A stretch of 41,366 bases of DNA, taken from assembly GCA_022592445.1 (NCBI GenBank), contig JABYQR010000381.1, forward strand, positions 1 to 41,366, read 5' to 3'. Made by a program: the position numbers and the translations under genes. The notes beneath the pieces are model-generated. The model was not told the DNA's origin. It saw only the letters and a list, made by a program, of their open reading frames with translations, and searched no databases. Positions 29,812 through 39,501 of the stretch are shown piece after piece (the first letter of the stretch is position 1; each line of letters opens with the position of its first letter). Source of the DNA: Cytidiella melzeri (Eukaryota > Basidiomycota > Agaricomycetes > Polyporales > Irpicaceae).

Positions 29812-32810
29812 ACACTCCCCCTCAACGAAGTAGCGAGCTTGAGGAGCGCGAGTTGTTTCTGATGCGTAATGCGAGGAAGTGCCTTCGTGAAAATGTCGGC
29901 AGCGTTGTCTTCGGAGGCACAGTGTGGGATCTTGATAATTCCGCTGGTGACGAGTTCCCGGACGAAATGGTGGCGAATATCAATGTGCTTCGATCGCGCG
30001 TGAAATTGTTGATCATGTGAAAAGGAGATAGCTGCAAGATTGTCTGTGGAGATCTGTATAGGAGTAGTTGGTTTCCAGTCGAGTTCGGTGACAAGAGATT
30101 TCAGCCAAAGGGCTTCTTTGGCAGCGTGAGCGAGTGCGACATATTCGGCTTCCATAGTCGAAAGCGCAACTGTATTCTGTTTCTTCGAACTCCAGCTGAT
30201 CAGGCCTTTTCCGATGAAGAAAGCGTACCCTGAGATTGATCGACGATCAATGCGGGATTGGCCCCAATCTGCGTCACTGTAACCTGAGACGTTGAAGTCT
30301 TGAGCGGTGTCCTTGGAATAACGAATAGCATATGAGCGTGTACCCTTGAGGTAGCGTAGGACGTGTTTGACTGCGGTCCAATGAGTAGCAGTGTGGGCAA
30401 CATTGAATTGACTTAGCGTTTGGACGGCGAATGCGATATCCGGACGAGTTCCTACGGCAGCGTACATCAAAGAACCAATAGCGGCCTGATACGGTATATC
30501 CGTGAGGAGTTCTTCTCCATCAGAAGCGGGCGCCAGCACGACACTGGGATCAAGCGGGGTGGAAACGGCGTTACAGTTTTCCATACCAAAACGGGTAAGG
30601 ATTGTATCCACATAACGTTGTTGAGAGATCGTGATGGCACGATCAGATGTTTGCGAGATTTGTATCCCGACAAAAAAAGATGCGCGACCTAAGTCTGTAA
30701 TAGGAAAATGCGCGCGGATTTCGGCTTTAAGCCTATTTGCGACGGCGTCATTGGGTGCTCCTAGAAGGCAGTCGTCGACATGTGTTCCTAAGAGGACAAC
30801 TTCTGTGCCTGATTTGTGGTAGTATAGGCACGGATCGGATTCGCATCTAGTGAAATGAAGTTTATTCACGACGACATAGTCGAGTTTGATTTTCCAGGCA
30901 CGGGCTGACTGCTTGAGTCCGTAAAGCGCCTTAAGCAGACGGAGCACAAGGTTGGTTCCGTCTTCAAAACCAGGAATTTGGCGCATGTAAATGGTCTCCT
31001 CCAGCGGAGAGTTGAGGTATGCGCCGATGACATCAATTTGATGGAGGACTAACCCAAGTTGGCATGCGAGCGCAACTAGGGCGCGAAGTGTCTCGAGGCG
31101 AATGACGGGAGAATGAGTGTCGAAAAAATCTTGACCGGGAATCTGCGAGAAGCCTTGTGCGACAAGTCTCGCCTTGTACTTGACAATGTTCCCATCAGCG
31201 TCACGTTTGATAGCAAAAACCCAGCGGCAGCCAATGGCTTTGCGGCCCGCAGGTAAGGGTTCTAGAACGTAAGTTTTGAGCTTATCCAATTGATCTTTCT
31301 CTTTCTCCATAGCGGCTTTCCATTCAGCCCAGTCGGGGTGCGCTTTCGCCTCTTCAACAGTTCGGGGTACGTCCGAGGCTTCTGAGGTGAAACACCAGTT
31401 AGCCTGATCCTGAGCGGGCGACTGATCCCTATCCAATTCAATCTCCCCCTGACCCGACGGAGTGGTTTCGGCTGGAGCTTGAACTTTGCTCGCTCTCGCA
31501 CCCTTGACTTTCGGGGTTAATGCGCGAAGAGTCTTTTGCGTACCGTCATTGAGTTTCATGTAATCAATTCGAGTAGTCGAACGAGTAGAACGACGTGGTT
31601 CAATAGTCTTAGCGATAGGTGGGACTGATTCAGACTTGCTTTCGGCCGGTGCCGGAGTTTGCTGATTAATTGCCGGCATTGGCTGTGTAAGTCGCCCGAG
31701 AGAAACAAGATTGTATTTCATCGACGGAGCAAAGATTGCATCTGTAAGGGTGACGGCCACAGGTCCCTTTTCGGTGATGAAGTTCACGCGGACGTTACCA
31801 CGTCCGAGTGTGGGACAATTCCCGACACCGTGGATGAAACTAGCGCCTGGAGTGAAGTTTGTGAACAATGATCGATCATTCACTACGTGTGAAGTTGATC
31901 CGGTATCACCGATCCAGGCAGCTTGGGAGACGAGTAAACATTCTTCTTCCTCCATTAGGAAGTTGTACTCATCAGGTTCTCCCTTTGGAGTTTCCTCGGC
32001 GGCGACGTTGGAATGTTCCTTCCGTCCATGCCCTTTCCCATGCTTCTTTCCGTTACTGTCCTTCTTTTCCTTCTTTCCGGACTTCTGACCGTTTCCCTTC
32101 TTTTCCTCGTCCCGACACTCGGGCTTGATGTGACCTTCTTGGCCACATCCGTGGCAGAACACACCTTTCCTAAATTTAGATTTCTTCGGCCTGTTGGCGT
32201 ATAACGCCGTATCAGAGGTTACGCGATCCTTTCGTCGTTCCTCTTCCTGTAGAATACGTCCTGTAAGATTTGCCGATGTAAGATTATTATCGAGCGTAAT
32301 AGATGAGACAAGGGGGTCCCAAGATGATGGTAGCGCCGTCAAAATGACGGATGCTAGTTCGTTATCGGAGATCTTGGTCTTCTGAATAAGGTTAATTTCC
32401 TGCCAGAGACCCTTGATCTTGCGAATTTCCTCTTCAAGACTTGCACCATCAGCTATGATGTATCTGAAAAAGCGGCGGCGTAGAGTAATGAGAGCAACAG
32501 CTCCCTCGTTATTGAAAACATTGGACAGCGCATCAAACGCGTCCTTGGAAGTCTCGGCGGAGACGACGTGCGCCATCATATCATTTGATACTCGAAGGCG
32601 AATAATGGTAAGCGCCTTGCGATCCTTCTTCGTCCAATTGGCTTGCAATGCTTTATCAGCCGGTTGTGTATTCTCACCGTTGACGTACTCTAGTAGTCCC
32701 ATATCAGTGAGTATGTCGGAGATCTGGACGCGCCATGTAATATAATTATCGGCGCCTCGAAGTGGATCAATACGATAGGATCCAGAGCCTTCGGTGGTAG
32801 AGGTTGACAT
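29787..32810 (-). CDS. Copia-2 polyprotein: Gag, protease, RT, RNase H; integrase missing
   Basis: Uninterrupted 1007 residues from the Met at 32810. Gag of the UBN2 type occupies about 20-195 (DNYITWRVQISDIL), with a zinc knuckle CHGCGQEGHIKPEC at 219-232. The protease motif WIGDTGSTSHVV is at about 299-310. At about residue 375 the sequence runs from YNLVSLGRLT, the start of the Gag-pre-integrase segment, straight into a Pro/Ser/Thr-rich linker normally found after integrase; the HHCC finger and the DDE core are absent. RT has CRWVFAIKRDADGNIVKYKA, HQIDVIGAYLN (Asp 593) and a HVDD variant of YVDD (677-680). RNase H has SDADWGQSRIDRRSISGY, STMEAEYVAL and ADIFTKALP. The element could make particles and cDNA but would need integrase supplied by another copy. 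Confidence 0.93.
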   Translation of the reverse strand: MSTSTTEGSGSYRIDPLRGADNYITWRVQISDILTDMGLLEYVNGENTQPADKALQANWTKKDRKALTIIRLRVSNDMMAHVVSAETSKDAFDALSNVFNNEGAVALITLRRRFFRYIIADGASLEEEIRKIKGLWQEINLIQKTKISDNELASVILTALPSSWDPLVSSITLDNNLTSANLTGRILQEEERRKDRVTSDTALYANRPKKSKFRKGVFCHGCGQEGHIKPECRDEEKKGNGQKSGKKEKKDSNGKKHGKGHGRKEHSNVAAEETPKGEPDEYNFLMEEEECLLVSQAAWIGDTGSTSHVVNDRSLFTNFTPGASFIHGVGNCPTLGRGNVRVNFITEKGPVAVTLTDAIFAPSMKYNLVSLGRLTQPMPAINQQTPAPAESKSESVPPIAKTIEPRRSTRSTTRIDYMKLNDGTQKTLRALTPKVKGARASKVQAPAETTPSGQGEIELDRDQSPAQDQANWCFTSEASDVPRTVEEAKAHPDWAEWKAAMEKEKDQLDKLKTYVLEPLPAGRKAIGCRWVFAIKRDADGNIVKYKARLVAQGFSQIPGQDFFDTHSPVIRLETLRALVALACQLGLVLHQIDVIGAYLNSPLEETIYMRQIPGFEDGTNLVLRLLKALYGLKQSARAWKIKLDYVVVNKLHFTRCESDPCLYYHKSGTEVVLLGTHVDDCLLGAPNDAVANRLKAEIRAHFPITDLGRASFFVGIQISQTSDRAITISQQRYVDTILTRFGMENCNAVSTPLDPSVVLAPASDGEELLTDIPYQAAIGSLMYAAVGTRPDIAFAVQTLSQFNVAHTATHWTAVKHVLRYLKGTRSYAIRYSKDTAQDFNVSGYSDADWGQSRIDRRSISGYAFFIGKGLISWSSKKQNTVALSTMEAEYVALAHAAKEALWLKSLVTELDWKPTTPIQISTDNLAAISFSHDQQFHARSKHIDIRHHFVRELVTSGIIKIPHCASEDNAADIFTKALPRITHQKQLALLKLATSLRGSVVNTRSTE

Positions 32811-32940
32811 AATGTCGGAGTGGGAAATTTTATGATGGGATGCGGCCTAAGGGCGTAATGCCAACGTATTGTCGCCTGAATTCGAGAACGAGTGATCAAG
32901 TCAAGATCTTGAAGAGATAGAGTGTGCGTTTCAGAGCTCG

Positions 32941-32952
32941 GGGCTCATAACC
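32941..32952 (-). other. Copia-2 primer binding site (initiator tRNA-Met anticodon arm)
   Basis: The plus strand gggctcataacc equals the initiator tRNA-Met anticodon arm. It lies three bases from the 5' LTR and is the same site as in Copia-1. Confidence 0.65.
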
Positions 32953-32955
32953 TAT

Positions 32956-33257
32956 TGTAAAGAGCAGGGCGAGTGCACACGAGATTGAGCGAAATGAGAT
33001 GATAAAATTAAAACTGAAACTGTACATGGTTTTTATATATTTTACTAAAAGCGGAAAGACAAAATAAAGTAATAAGTAAAAAGGTGGTGATTAAGTCATT
33101 ATGAGCGGGTCTGCGGAATGAAGTGGAGAACGGGATAATAGAAAGAAACTTGTGCGCGTAGAATATAGGAATACCGTAGCGGAACGTACCAATACAAATA
33201 GAAATGAGCAAACGGAAGCATACGGCGTTAAACGGATAACGCGGCCAATCGTTGATG
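32956..33257 (-). repeat. 5' LTR of Copia-2, outer end truncated
   Basis: 302 bp matching the 3' LTR parts with equal length and one visible difference. A minus-strand TATA-like tatataaa is at about 33032-33041. The alignment stops at gttgatg (33257), where the 3' LTR goes on for 39 bp; unrelated sequence leading into the secreted-protein gene follows. Confidence 0.88.
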
Positions 33258-33270
33258 TAAGACATATCTA

Positions 33271-33795
33271 TCAACCTTCCGTGTCGGCATGTGCGAGAAC
33301 ATTAACCGGGGTGTCTGCGCGAGTCGGCGGTGTGGCAGCCTTCTTTTTGCGAGATTTCTGTTTCCTTGTGCGATACGAGTTGCTCGTAGTCTTTCGGCGG
33401 GTAGGCTTCGGAGGATCGACGGTTATATACCCACCATCCCCATCGGGGATGTACATGGGTCCTTTAGGCGGCGGGGGGCGACGCGAGGGGTTTGGTGGCG
33501 CTGCCTCGAAAGGCGGCGTGACAGAACGAGCGGGCGCCGGGTGGTAATTGGGTTCTGGGTGAGTGATGGAATTTGCAACTTCGGGAGGCGGCGAGTGCAG
33601 GAGGGAATTTGGGATGTGTGTCCATTTACCGTTACCCAATGACAACAGAAGGCCCTCTGGTTCAGCACGTATACCCAGTGAATTGAGGGGTTGACGACGG
33701 GGATAGGGGCCGTATGGGACGGCAGACACGGTCACCGTATAGCACGCGCCAGTGACGATGGCGGCGAACAGCGCGAGAGGGGTTGAGAAATGCAT
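33271..33795 (-). CDS. Small secreted Pro/Lys/Arg-rich protein (paralogue of the one at 3806-4291)
   Basis: 174 residues from the Met at 33795, chosen because it begins a signal peptide (MHFSTPLALFAAIVTGA) ending in the cleavage-like VSA-VP at about residue 27; an upstream in-frame Met at 33873 would bury it. The mature protein is rich in Pro and basic residues (PPNPSRRPPPPKGP, PPKPTRRKTTSN, TRKQKSRKKKAA), with little predicted fold and no Cys-rich core. The signal peptide closely matches the gene at 3806-4291, while the mature parts barely align, a pattern known for fast-evolving secreted proteins. A TATA-like ctataaag (minus strand) is near 33939-33946. The stop codon is only 13 bp from the truncated Copia-2 LTR. 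Function unknown; an effector or cell-wall role is speculation. Confidence 0.55.
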   Translation of the reverse strand: MHFSTPLALFAAIVTGACYTVTVSAVPYGPYPRRQPLNSLGIRAEPEGLLLSLGNGKWTHIPNSLLHSPPPEVANSITHPEPNYHPAPARSVTPPFEAAPPNPSRRPPPPKGPMYIPDGDGGYITVDPPKPTRRKTTSNSYRTRKQKSRKKKAATPPTRADTPVNVLAHADTEG

Positions 33796-34777
33796 GACAA
33801 GCAAAAATACAGGGTGTTCAAAGGGTGGCTGTAAGACAATCTTTAGCACAATATCACAAGGTACGAACAACATGTACTTGCCGACCAGCGCTGAAAGTGA
33901 GGAAATGACTGGGGTTTAGTAGCTGGTTGGCAAGGGCTTTATAGATCTTGTGCTCACACAGGGGAACTCTCCTATGTATCAGACTCAGGTCACCTATGCG
34001 TGCAAACACAGTTTGAAACGCAAGTGGACTTTGTAAACTTGTTACAGTATGCACCACAATCATTTATTCACACAGCATGCATTGTGAGGCAAAACACAGG
34101 ATCAGTTGCAACGAGAGCCTCATCAGATGACACAGCTGAGTCTGATAGGAGGTTTCCCCTGTGTGAGTTCTCCCGGATCGTCGTGTAGTACTATCATTCA
34201 TGCGGTGTTCGTAAAAATCCGGCGCTCAGCACATTGCGCTGAGAGCTCCCACCTAAATCTGTTAAAAAGTACATATAATTATACCTGTGCATCTTGATAG
34301 TATGATGTATTTATTTCACGCTTTTTAGAGAGGAACAGCGAGCTGCGGCAGGATGCCGACGAGGGGTAGAAAAGAGAAGGGGTGTTCGTAAAAACGTCAC
34401 GGTTGGTCACACCGGCATGAGGTCGGCATATTGTCACTCCAACACGGCTTACCATATGTAGTATCACCATCAGCTGAGCTCATCAGCGAGAGCAGTGTTC
34501 GTAAAAAGTGTGTTTGGGTAGATTACCATGTGTATTACAAGGATGTGCTACTATATTCATTTATATACAAGAATACTGGACACTTCGACGTGAATCAAGA
34601 AAGGAGGGGCCGCAAAGCAGTGGCTAGACATTGCGGCAAGCAGGTACCAGACGCAAAACGCAAACGCGATGCTGCGATATGCCTCTTAGCGGAGTTTGAA
34701 CTGCGCTCGGTCTCAAAGTCACGCATGTCTCGATATTGTTTAGTCTCGGAACCAGCCGTTTAGCTTTGCCTATTTGG
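33796..34777. other. Gene-free stretch with three copies of GTGTTCGTAAAAA
   Basis: No gene supported. The part next to 33795 is the upstream region of the secreted-protein gene. The 13-mer GTGTTCGTAAAAA occurs at 34205-34217, 34382-34394 and 34495-34507, on the same strand; the first is followed by a small hairpin (CTCAGC...GCTGAG, about 34225-34243). Confidence 0.5.
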
Positions 34778-35534
34778 TGACACGGAGACAAGGCTCGACG
34801 TGACAAACAGGGACACGAAGTGGATGACGACGAAGTGGTGGTGGTAGGCGTGAAGCTCAATACTCTCACCAGCTATAAACCTTATGCAGATGTCTAGCCC
34901 AGTAAAGACCAAGTTAGTATTGATACTACTCGCTATGTAGTACAAGAGGGGTGTTGCTTACCTAGCCCAGTAAAGACCAAGAGGTCGAGATGGGGGCTAG
35001 GAGCGTACATGTAGCTGCTTATATAGACTTCAGGGACCTGCGCACAGACCATGTTGAGGGCAGGCTTTGCAAGAAGCCGTGTGAACGAAGAACAAAAGAA
35101 CTACCTAAAGGAGAACAATAGCTATTGTCTAGACCTTGCCAAGAACTCTACTCGTGAGAGAATCTATCTAAAAGGGGACCAACTATTGTATTCCATTCCC
35201 ACACCTGTGAGAACATCCTTCCATAAAGAGAACAATAGGGAAAGAACAATAAGGAGTCTATGTGGACGTCATTTATGACATCAAACCCTAGCTATGGGCT
35301 GAGCCATGTGTCTGGAGCCATGTGGGCTTACTTAAGCTAAGTCACATGCCAGTGTGACGTAGTAGCAAGTAATGTGACCGTGTGGAGCGTCTAAGCCACG
35401 TGATACGGGTGCTTAATAGACGTGCAAAGGAGTTTATGCAGAGAGAATTGAAACTAGGTTGTAGCCCGGAGTTTTACAGATAAAAACAAGAGGTAAATTG
35501 CGAAAATTAAGGGCTAGTCAGGCCATCCATGACA
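34778..35534 (-). repeat. 3' LTR of Gypsy-2
   Basis: The inner end is clear: ...catccatgaca followed by ttacccccctcc (35535 on), which reads on the minus strand as a polypurine tract GGAGGGGGGTAA joined to TGTCATGG, the same junction style as Gypsy-1. The outer start is uncertain; I used tgacacgg at 34778. A TATA-like ctatataagc (minus strand) lies near 35017-35027. The fragment at 1-543 is a diverged relative. Confidence 0.7.
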
Positions 35535-35699
35535 TTACCCCCCTCCTAAAATCGAGCGTCCTCGCGAAGCATCACTGTGCTGTGGTGATAGAGGTCTTCT
35601 ACCCGTCTACAGGGATTCAGCAGAATTGCCCCGATTGTCTAGTCAGAAGGATGCTAGGAAGTTTCTCCCCTTCTGGTGTCGTTGACTCGACGTTACCCG

Positions 35700-37637
35700 T
35701 CAGTGTGATGTTCTTGAGATATCCAGACCGATGTGTTTGCCTTCATCCCAGCTAAGATCGTATGTAGATGGATAGATCGTGCGAAGGAAAGCGGGGTCGG
35801 TCTGGGTATTGAATTCCCGAAAGTGCGAGCGTAGATCCGCGAAGAGTGAAGCTTTGATGACCCGGGGCGCTCCGGGGTTTGCTTTGTAGAAGTCGTCAAT
35901 TGCTTCTTGACTATTCTCGAGGTTTTCGACTGGTTCCCAGCTATTGTGTCCGTCTGAATACCCTTCCCATTTGACAAGGAATTGCAATTTCTTCCAGCGT
36001 CCGTGTAACCTGCTGTCTAGCACCTTTTCGACGACGTACTGTTCTTCTCCTTCTATGACAATAGGATCAGGAGGTGGAGGTACGTCTTTGCCGTTGTCGT
36101 GCCAGGGACTTAGACGGTTGATATGGAAGACGGGGTGGATTCGGAGATAGCTGGGTAGATCGAGTTTGTAATCGAGATCGCCAATGCGTTCGATGACTTT
36201 GTACGGGCCGAGTTGTCGAGGACCGAGTTTAGGGGTAGCCTGGTGAATCTGGACGTTCTTAGCGTTTAGCCAGACCATGTCCCCTACTTGGAAGACGCGT
36301 GGAGAACGCTTCTCAGACTCGTAAAGTTGCTTCATCTTTTCTTTGCTTAGACGAAGAGCTGCTTCGGTCTCCTTTCGTACTCGAGCCATATTATCAAGGC
36401 GTTCATCGAGTGAAGGGATATTGCTTCGCTTGCCAACTGGTATAGTGAAGTCGGGGCGATATCCGTAGATGACTTCAAACGGTGTTTGTGAGTTACCCGC
36501 ATGTACTCTCGAGTTGAGTACAAACTCAGCCGCCGGCAGATGATCGATCCAGTCGTCTTGTCGTTGCTGACAGAATAGACGCAGATACTGTTCAATATCC
36601 TGGTTTTTGCGTTCGACTTTGCCATTTCCTTGCGGATGATAGGCGGTCGTAAAACCAGTCTCTATGCCTAGGCGGTGATAGAGCGCACGCATGAAGCGTG
36701 CTGCAAACTGGGGTCCTCGGTCAGAGAACACCTTCTTGGGAATGCCGTGAAGTCGGAATACTTCTTTGTAGTGTAGATCGGCAATCCCCTCAGCGTTAAC
36801 CTTAGTAGTAGTGGGGATGATGTGCGTTTGATCGGAGTAATGGTCGACGTAGACCGCAATCGAATCAAATCCCTTAGAAGGTGGTAGCTGAGTGATGAGA
36901 TCTACTCCGACGTGTTCCCAAGGTCCGGCCGGAGTTTCCTGAGGTTGTAGTACTGCTTTAGGGTGCGGAGCTGACTTATAGCGTTGACAGCGATCACAGC
37001 CTAGTACGTAATTCTCAACGAAAGCATTCATCTTTGGCCACCAATAGTGTCGTGAGACTAGCTCTATGGTGCCATGTTTGCCCGGATGACCAGCCGCGGG
37101 TGCGTCATGGCAAGATTTGACGATTTCGTGACGGAGCTCTTTGTTGTTAGGGATGTAGAGTTTTCCCTTGTAATAGATGAGCCTGTCACTCTCTTCCCAT
37201 TCGAGTAAACCGCTGACAAGTTTGCGAGGACCCTTCTTGCGAAGGGTAGCGAGAGCTTGTGCGACTTCTGCTTCTTGCTCCGTGCATTCTCGGATCTTTG
37301 ATTCGAGCGGAGAAGCAGTGGCAAGTGCACTGGTGGCGAGGATGCGGAAGTGTTCCGGTTTCAGTACCACCTGATCCTTGTTGTCTTCTTCGTCCGTGAC
37401 AGCGTGAGAGTGAAGACGAGAGAGAGGATCAGCATGTATCATAGTACTACCGGGCTTGTGTACCAACACGAAGTCGAAGTCAGCCAAAAGTAATGACCAA
37501 CGTGCTTGACGTCGAGTGAGGTGTTGCGCAGTCTTCCAGTACTGCAGATTTGCATGATCTGTCCAGATCTCAAACGGTTCCTTGAGCCCTTCAAGGTAGT
37601 GGCGCCAATCTTTGAGAGCTTCGGTGATGGCTAACAT
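35700..37637 (-). CDS. Gypsy-2 pol: RNase H C-terminus, integrase and chromodomain
   Basis: 645-residue open frame. RNase H C-terminus: MLAITEALKDWRHYLEG, EIWTDHANLQYW, ADPLSRLH. Integrase zinc finger: CHDAPAAGHPGKHGTIELVS and CDRCQRYK. Integrase core acidic residues: GVDLITQLPPSKGFD, FSDRGPQFAARF, PQGNGKVERKNQD. Chromodomain near residues 550-610: EEQYVVEKVLDSRLHG, FLVKWEGYSDGHNSWEPVEN. The tail continues about 40 residues beyond the chromodomain. The segment is intact, but its link to RT is lost by a one-base shift just before MLAI (about 37645-37655), where an A-run is one base shorter than the frame needs. Confidence 0.9.
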   Translation of the reverse strand: MLAITEALKDWRHYLEGLKEPFEIWTDHANLQYWKTAQHLTRRQARWSLLLADFDFVLVHKPGSTMIHADPLSRLHSHAVTDEEDNKDQVVLKPEHFRILATSALATASPLESKIRECTEQEAEVAQALATLRKKGPRKLVSGLLEWEESDRLIYYKGKLYIPNNKELRHEIVKSCHDAPAAGHPGKHGTIELVSRHYWWPKMNAFVENYVLGCDRCQRYKSAPHPKAVLQPQETPAGPWEHVGVDLITQLPPSKGFDSIAVYVDHYSDQTHIIPTTTKVNAEGIADLHYKEVFRLHGIPKKVFSDRGPQFAARFMRALYHRLGIETGFTTAYHPQGNGKVERKNQDIEQYLRLFCQQRQDDWIDHLPAAEFVLNSRVHAGNSQTPFEVIYGYRPDFTIPVGKRSNIPSLDERLDNMARVRKETEAALRLSKEKMKQLYESEKRSPRVFQVGDMVWLNAKNVQIHQATPKLGPRQLGPYKVIERIGDLDYKLDLPSYLRIHPVFHINRLSPWHDNGKDVPPPPDPIVIEGEEQYVVEKVLDSRLHGRWKKLQFLVKWEGYSDGHNSWEPVENLENSQEAIDDFYKANPGAPRVIKASLFADLRSHFREFNTQTDPAFLRTIYPSTYDLSWDEGKHIGLDISRTSH

Positions 37638-37644
37638 CTCCCAA

Positions 37645-38620
37645 TCAAAGATTTGTAGTTACGTTCTGCTTCAGTCATAGATGCAGACCGGTAGGCGATA
37701 GGGTGGTAGAATCCATCTTCCTTCGATTTCTGGGAGATGATTCCACCGGTCGCATAGCCCGAGGCATCGACTTCTAGACGTGTAGGGAGTTCAGGGTCCC
37801 AGACTGCCAAGATAGGCTTAGTGGTAAAGGCCTTCTTTAGCAACGTGAAGGCAGTCTCTTGTGCTGGACCCCAGATGAACGGTACGTCCTTCTTAGTCAG
37901 GTGTGTAGAGGCCGTGCGTGCTTTGAGAAGTCTTGAATGAAGCGGCGGTAGAAGTTGGCGAACCCGATGAATCCTCTGACTTCTTTGAGGTTCTTGGGTG
38001 TGGGCCACGTAGAAACTGCTTGGACTTTGACAGGGTCCATAGCTACTTCGCCGGCGCGAATGATCAATCCAAGGTACTCGGTCTCAGATTTCTCAAACTC
38101 GCACTTTTCCGGACGAAGATACAGATCGTGCTGCTGAAGTCGCTCGAGGACTTCATGAACAACCTTGCGGTGCTCTGTCAGGTTGTTACTCCAGATCAAG
38201 ATGTCATCTAGATAGACAGCCACCTTGCCCTCGGCCACGAGGTCGGCGAAGATGTTGTCCATCAGAGCTTGGAAGGTAGCGGGTGAGTTCGTGAGACCGA
38301 AGAACATGACTTTAGGTTCGAAGAGTCCTCGGTTGGTAACAAAGCCGCTTTGTACTCGTCTCCTTCTTTGATGCGGACATTGTGATATCCCCAACAACAT
38401 CGAATTTGGTGAAGATCTTTGCACCCTTGAGCTTGTTGATGATGTCGGTGGCAAGCGGTAGAGGGTAGCGGTTCTTCACGTGATGTCGTTGAGTTTTCGA
38501 TAGTCCTGAATAAGTCGGAGTTTGTTATCCTTCTTTTTGATGAAGAAGACTGGAGAAGCCATCGGAGACTTAGAAGGCGTGATGTAACCTTTTGCTAGGT
38601 TCTCCTGATGAACTTGTCAA
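37645..38620 (-). pseudogene. Gypsy-2 pol: reverse transcriptase and start of RNase H
   Basis: The RT core is recognisable: FVTNRGLFEPKVMFFGLTNS, the catalytic VAVYLDDILIWSNN, and RGFIGFANFYRRFIQDFSKH; then RNase H LEVDASGYATGGIISQ. The frame breaks at about 38598 (before NLAKGYI), 38478 (before VKNRYPL), 38388 (in the FDVRWGY-type region), 38342 (before FVTNRG) and 37905 (after HARPLHT). Each is consistent with one base lost, mostly from a run of two to four identical bases. The protein cannot be made as written; sequencing error is a real alternative. Confidence 0.85.
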
Positions 38621-38635
38621 GCTCGGCTTGTTCGT

Positions 38636-39501
38636 TCAGGGGCATAGGATAAACTTTCGATTTGATAGTCTCAGGAGCGTCTGGTTTGAGATCAATCGAA
38701 TGGTCCCAGGGCTGATGCTGGGGTAGCCGATTAGACTCTTCCTCAGAGAAGACTTTAGCGTGTCGTGATACTCTGATGGAACAATGTCTTCGAAGGAGCG
38801 CTGAGCTTTAGCTTCGTTTGCTTCGGCAGCAAGCTTGTAGAGTAGGTGAAGCCGGCCATACACCAGACTTCGTCAGTGGTGTCTTGGATAATACCGGCTT
38901 TGACCCACTGCCTACGTTCTTTGCGATTACCGTCAACCTTCTGGAAAGGTTCATCAGGAGATTCTTCCGAGCCGCTCGGAATTGTCATTTCTCCTTTTTC
39001 CCAGTTAACGGTAGGGTTTACGCGCTTGAGCCATGGTAGCCCAAGAATGACGTCTTCTGGACCTAAGTCCGTGACGAGAAACTCTGCCTTTTCCGTGTGA
39101 TCTCCGACTGTGAGTGTAAGGCGAACGAAGTGCGTTAATCCGCCAGCTTTATTCTTAGTTCCGTCAATGTTATGCAATGAGATAACCCTTTCGAGCGGGT
39201 GCTGAATAATCTTATGCTTCTTGACGAACTGGTGACTGATGAATAAAGCCGTAGCTCCTGAATCGATCATAGCAGGAACGCGAATGCTTCTATTCAGACC
39301 TTTAACTAGTACATGTACACGGAAATGAGACGATAACCGATCTAGCGACGATATAGTACACGAGGAGATAGTAGACGATGGGCATGGAGTAGACGTTGTA
39401 CACGAGAAGACGAGGCAGAAGACGGGACGACGAAGGAGCAAGGACAGGGTATCTGGGGGACTCGCAGCTGCGGCTGTGTCACGAGTCCGCTTCAAAAAAC
39501 C
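38636..39501 (-). pseudogene. Gypsy-2 aspartic protease and linker
   Basis: The frame overlaps the gag end in the -1 register and has no convincing own start. Active site VPAMIDSGATALFISHQF, then the hydrophobic DVILGLPWLKRVNPTVNW. It is interrupted near 38756 by a one-base shift after HDTLK, where the next frame carries the linker towards RT. It would process Gag and Pol in the particle. Confidence 0.82.

Larger units (their letters stand above)
25520..33257 (-). mobile_element. Ty1/copia retrotransposon lacking integrase (Copia-2), its 3' LTR split by a MULE
   Basis: Minus-strand element with 3' LTR in two parts (25520-25545 and 29497-29811, 341 bp together, plus the duplicated 9 bp at 29488-29496), one 1007-residue reading frame (29787-32810), a primer binding site (32941-32952) and a 5' LTR (32956-33257). 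Over the 302 bp that both LTRs share I see one difference, so it is young. The 5' LTR lacks the outermost 39 bp present in the 3' LTR, and no target duplication is found. The polypurine tract TTGAGGGGGAGTGT lies at about 29812-29825 (minus strand). The integrase region is absent from the ORF. Confidence 0.88.

Noticed and set aside
30420..32745. Several plus-strand frames of 60-125 residues opposite Copia-2
   Set aside because: They are antisense to the intact polyprotein and show no independent features.
445..35290. Telomere-like CCCTAA words (for example aaccctagc near 440 and 35285)
   Set aside because: They are single words inside related LTRs, not tandem arrays, so they are no evidence of a telomere.
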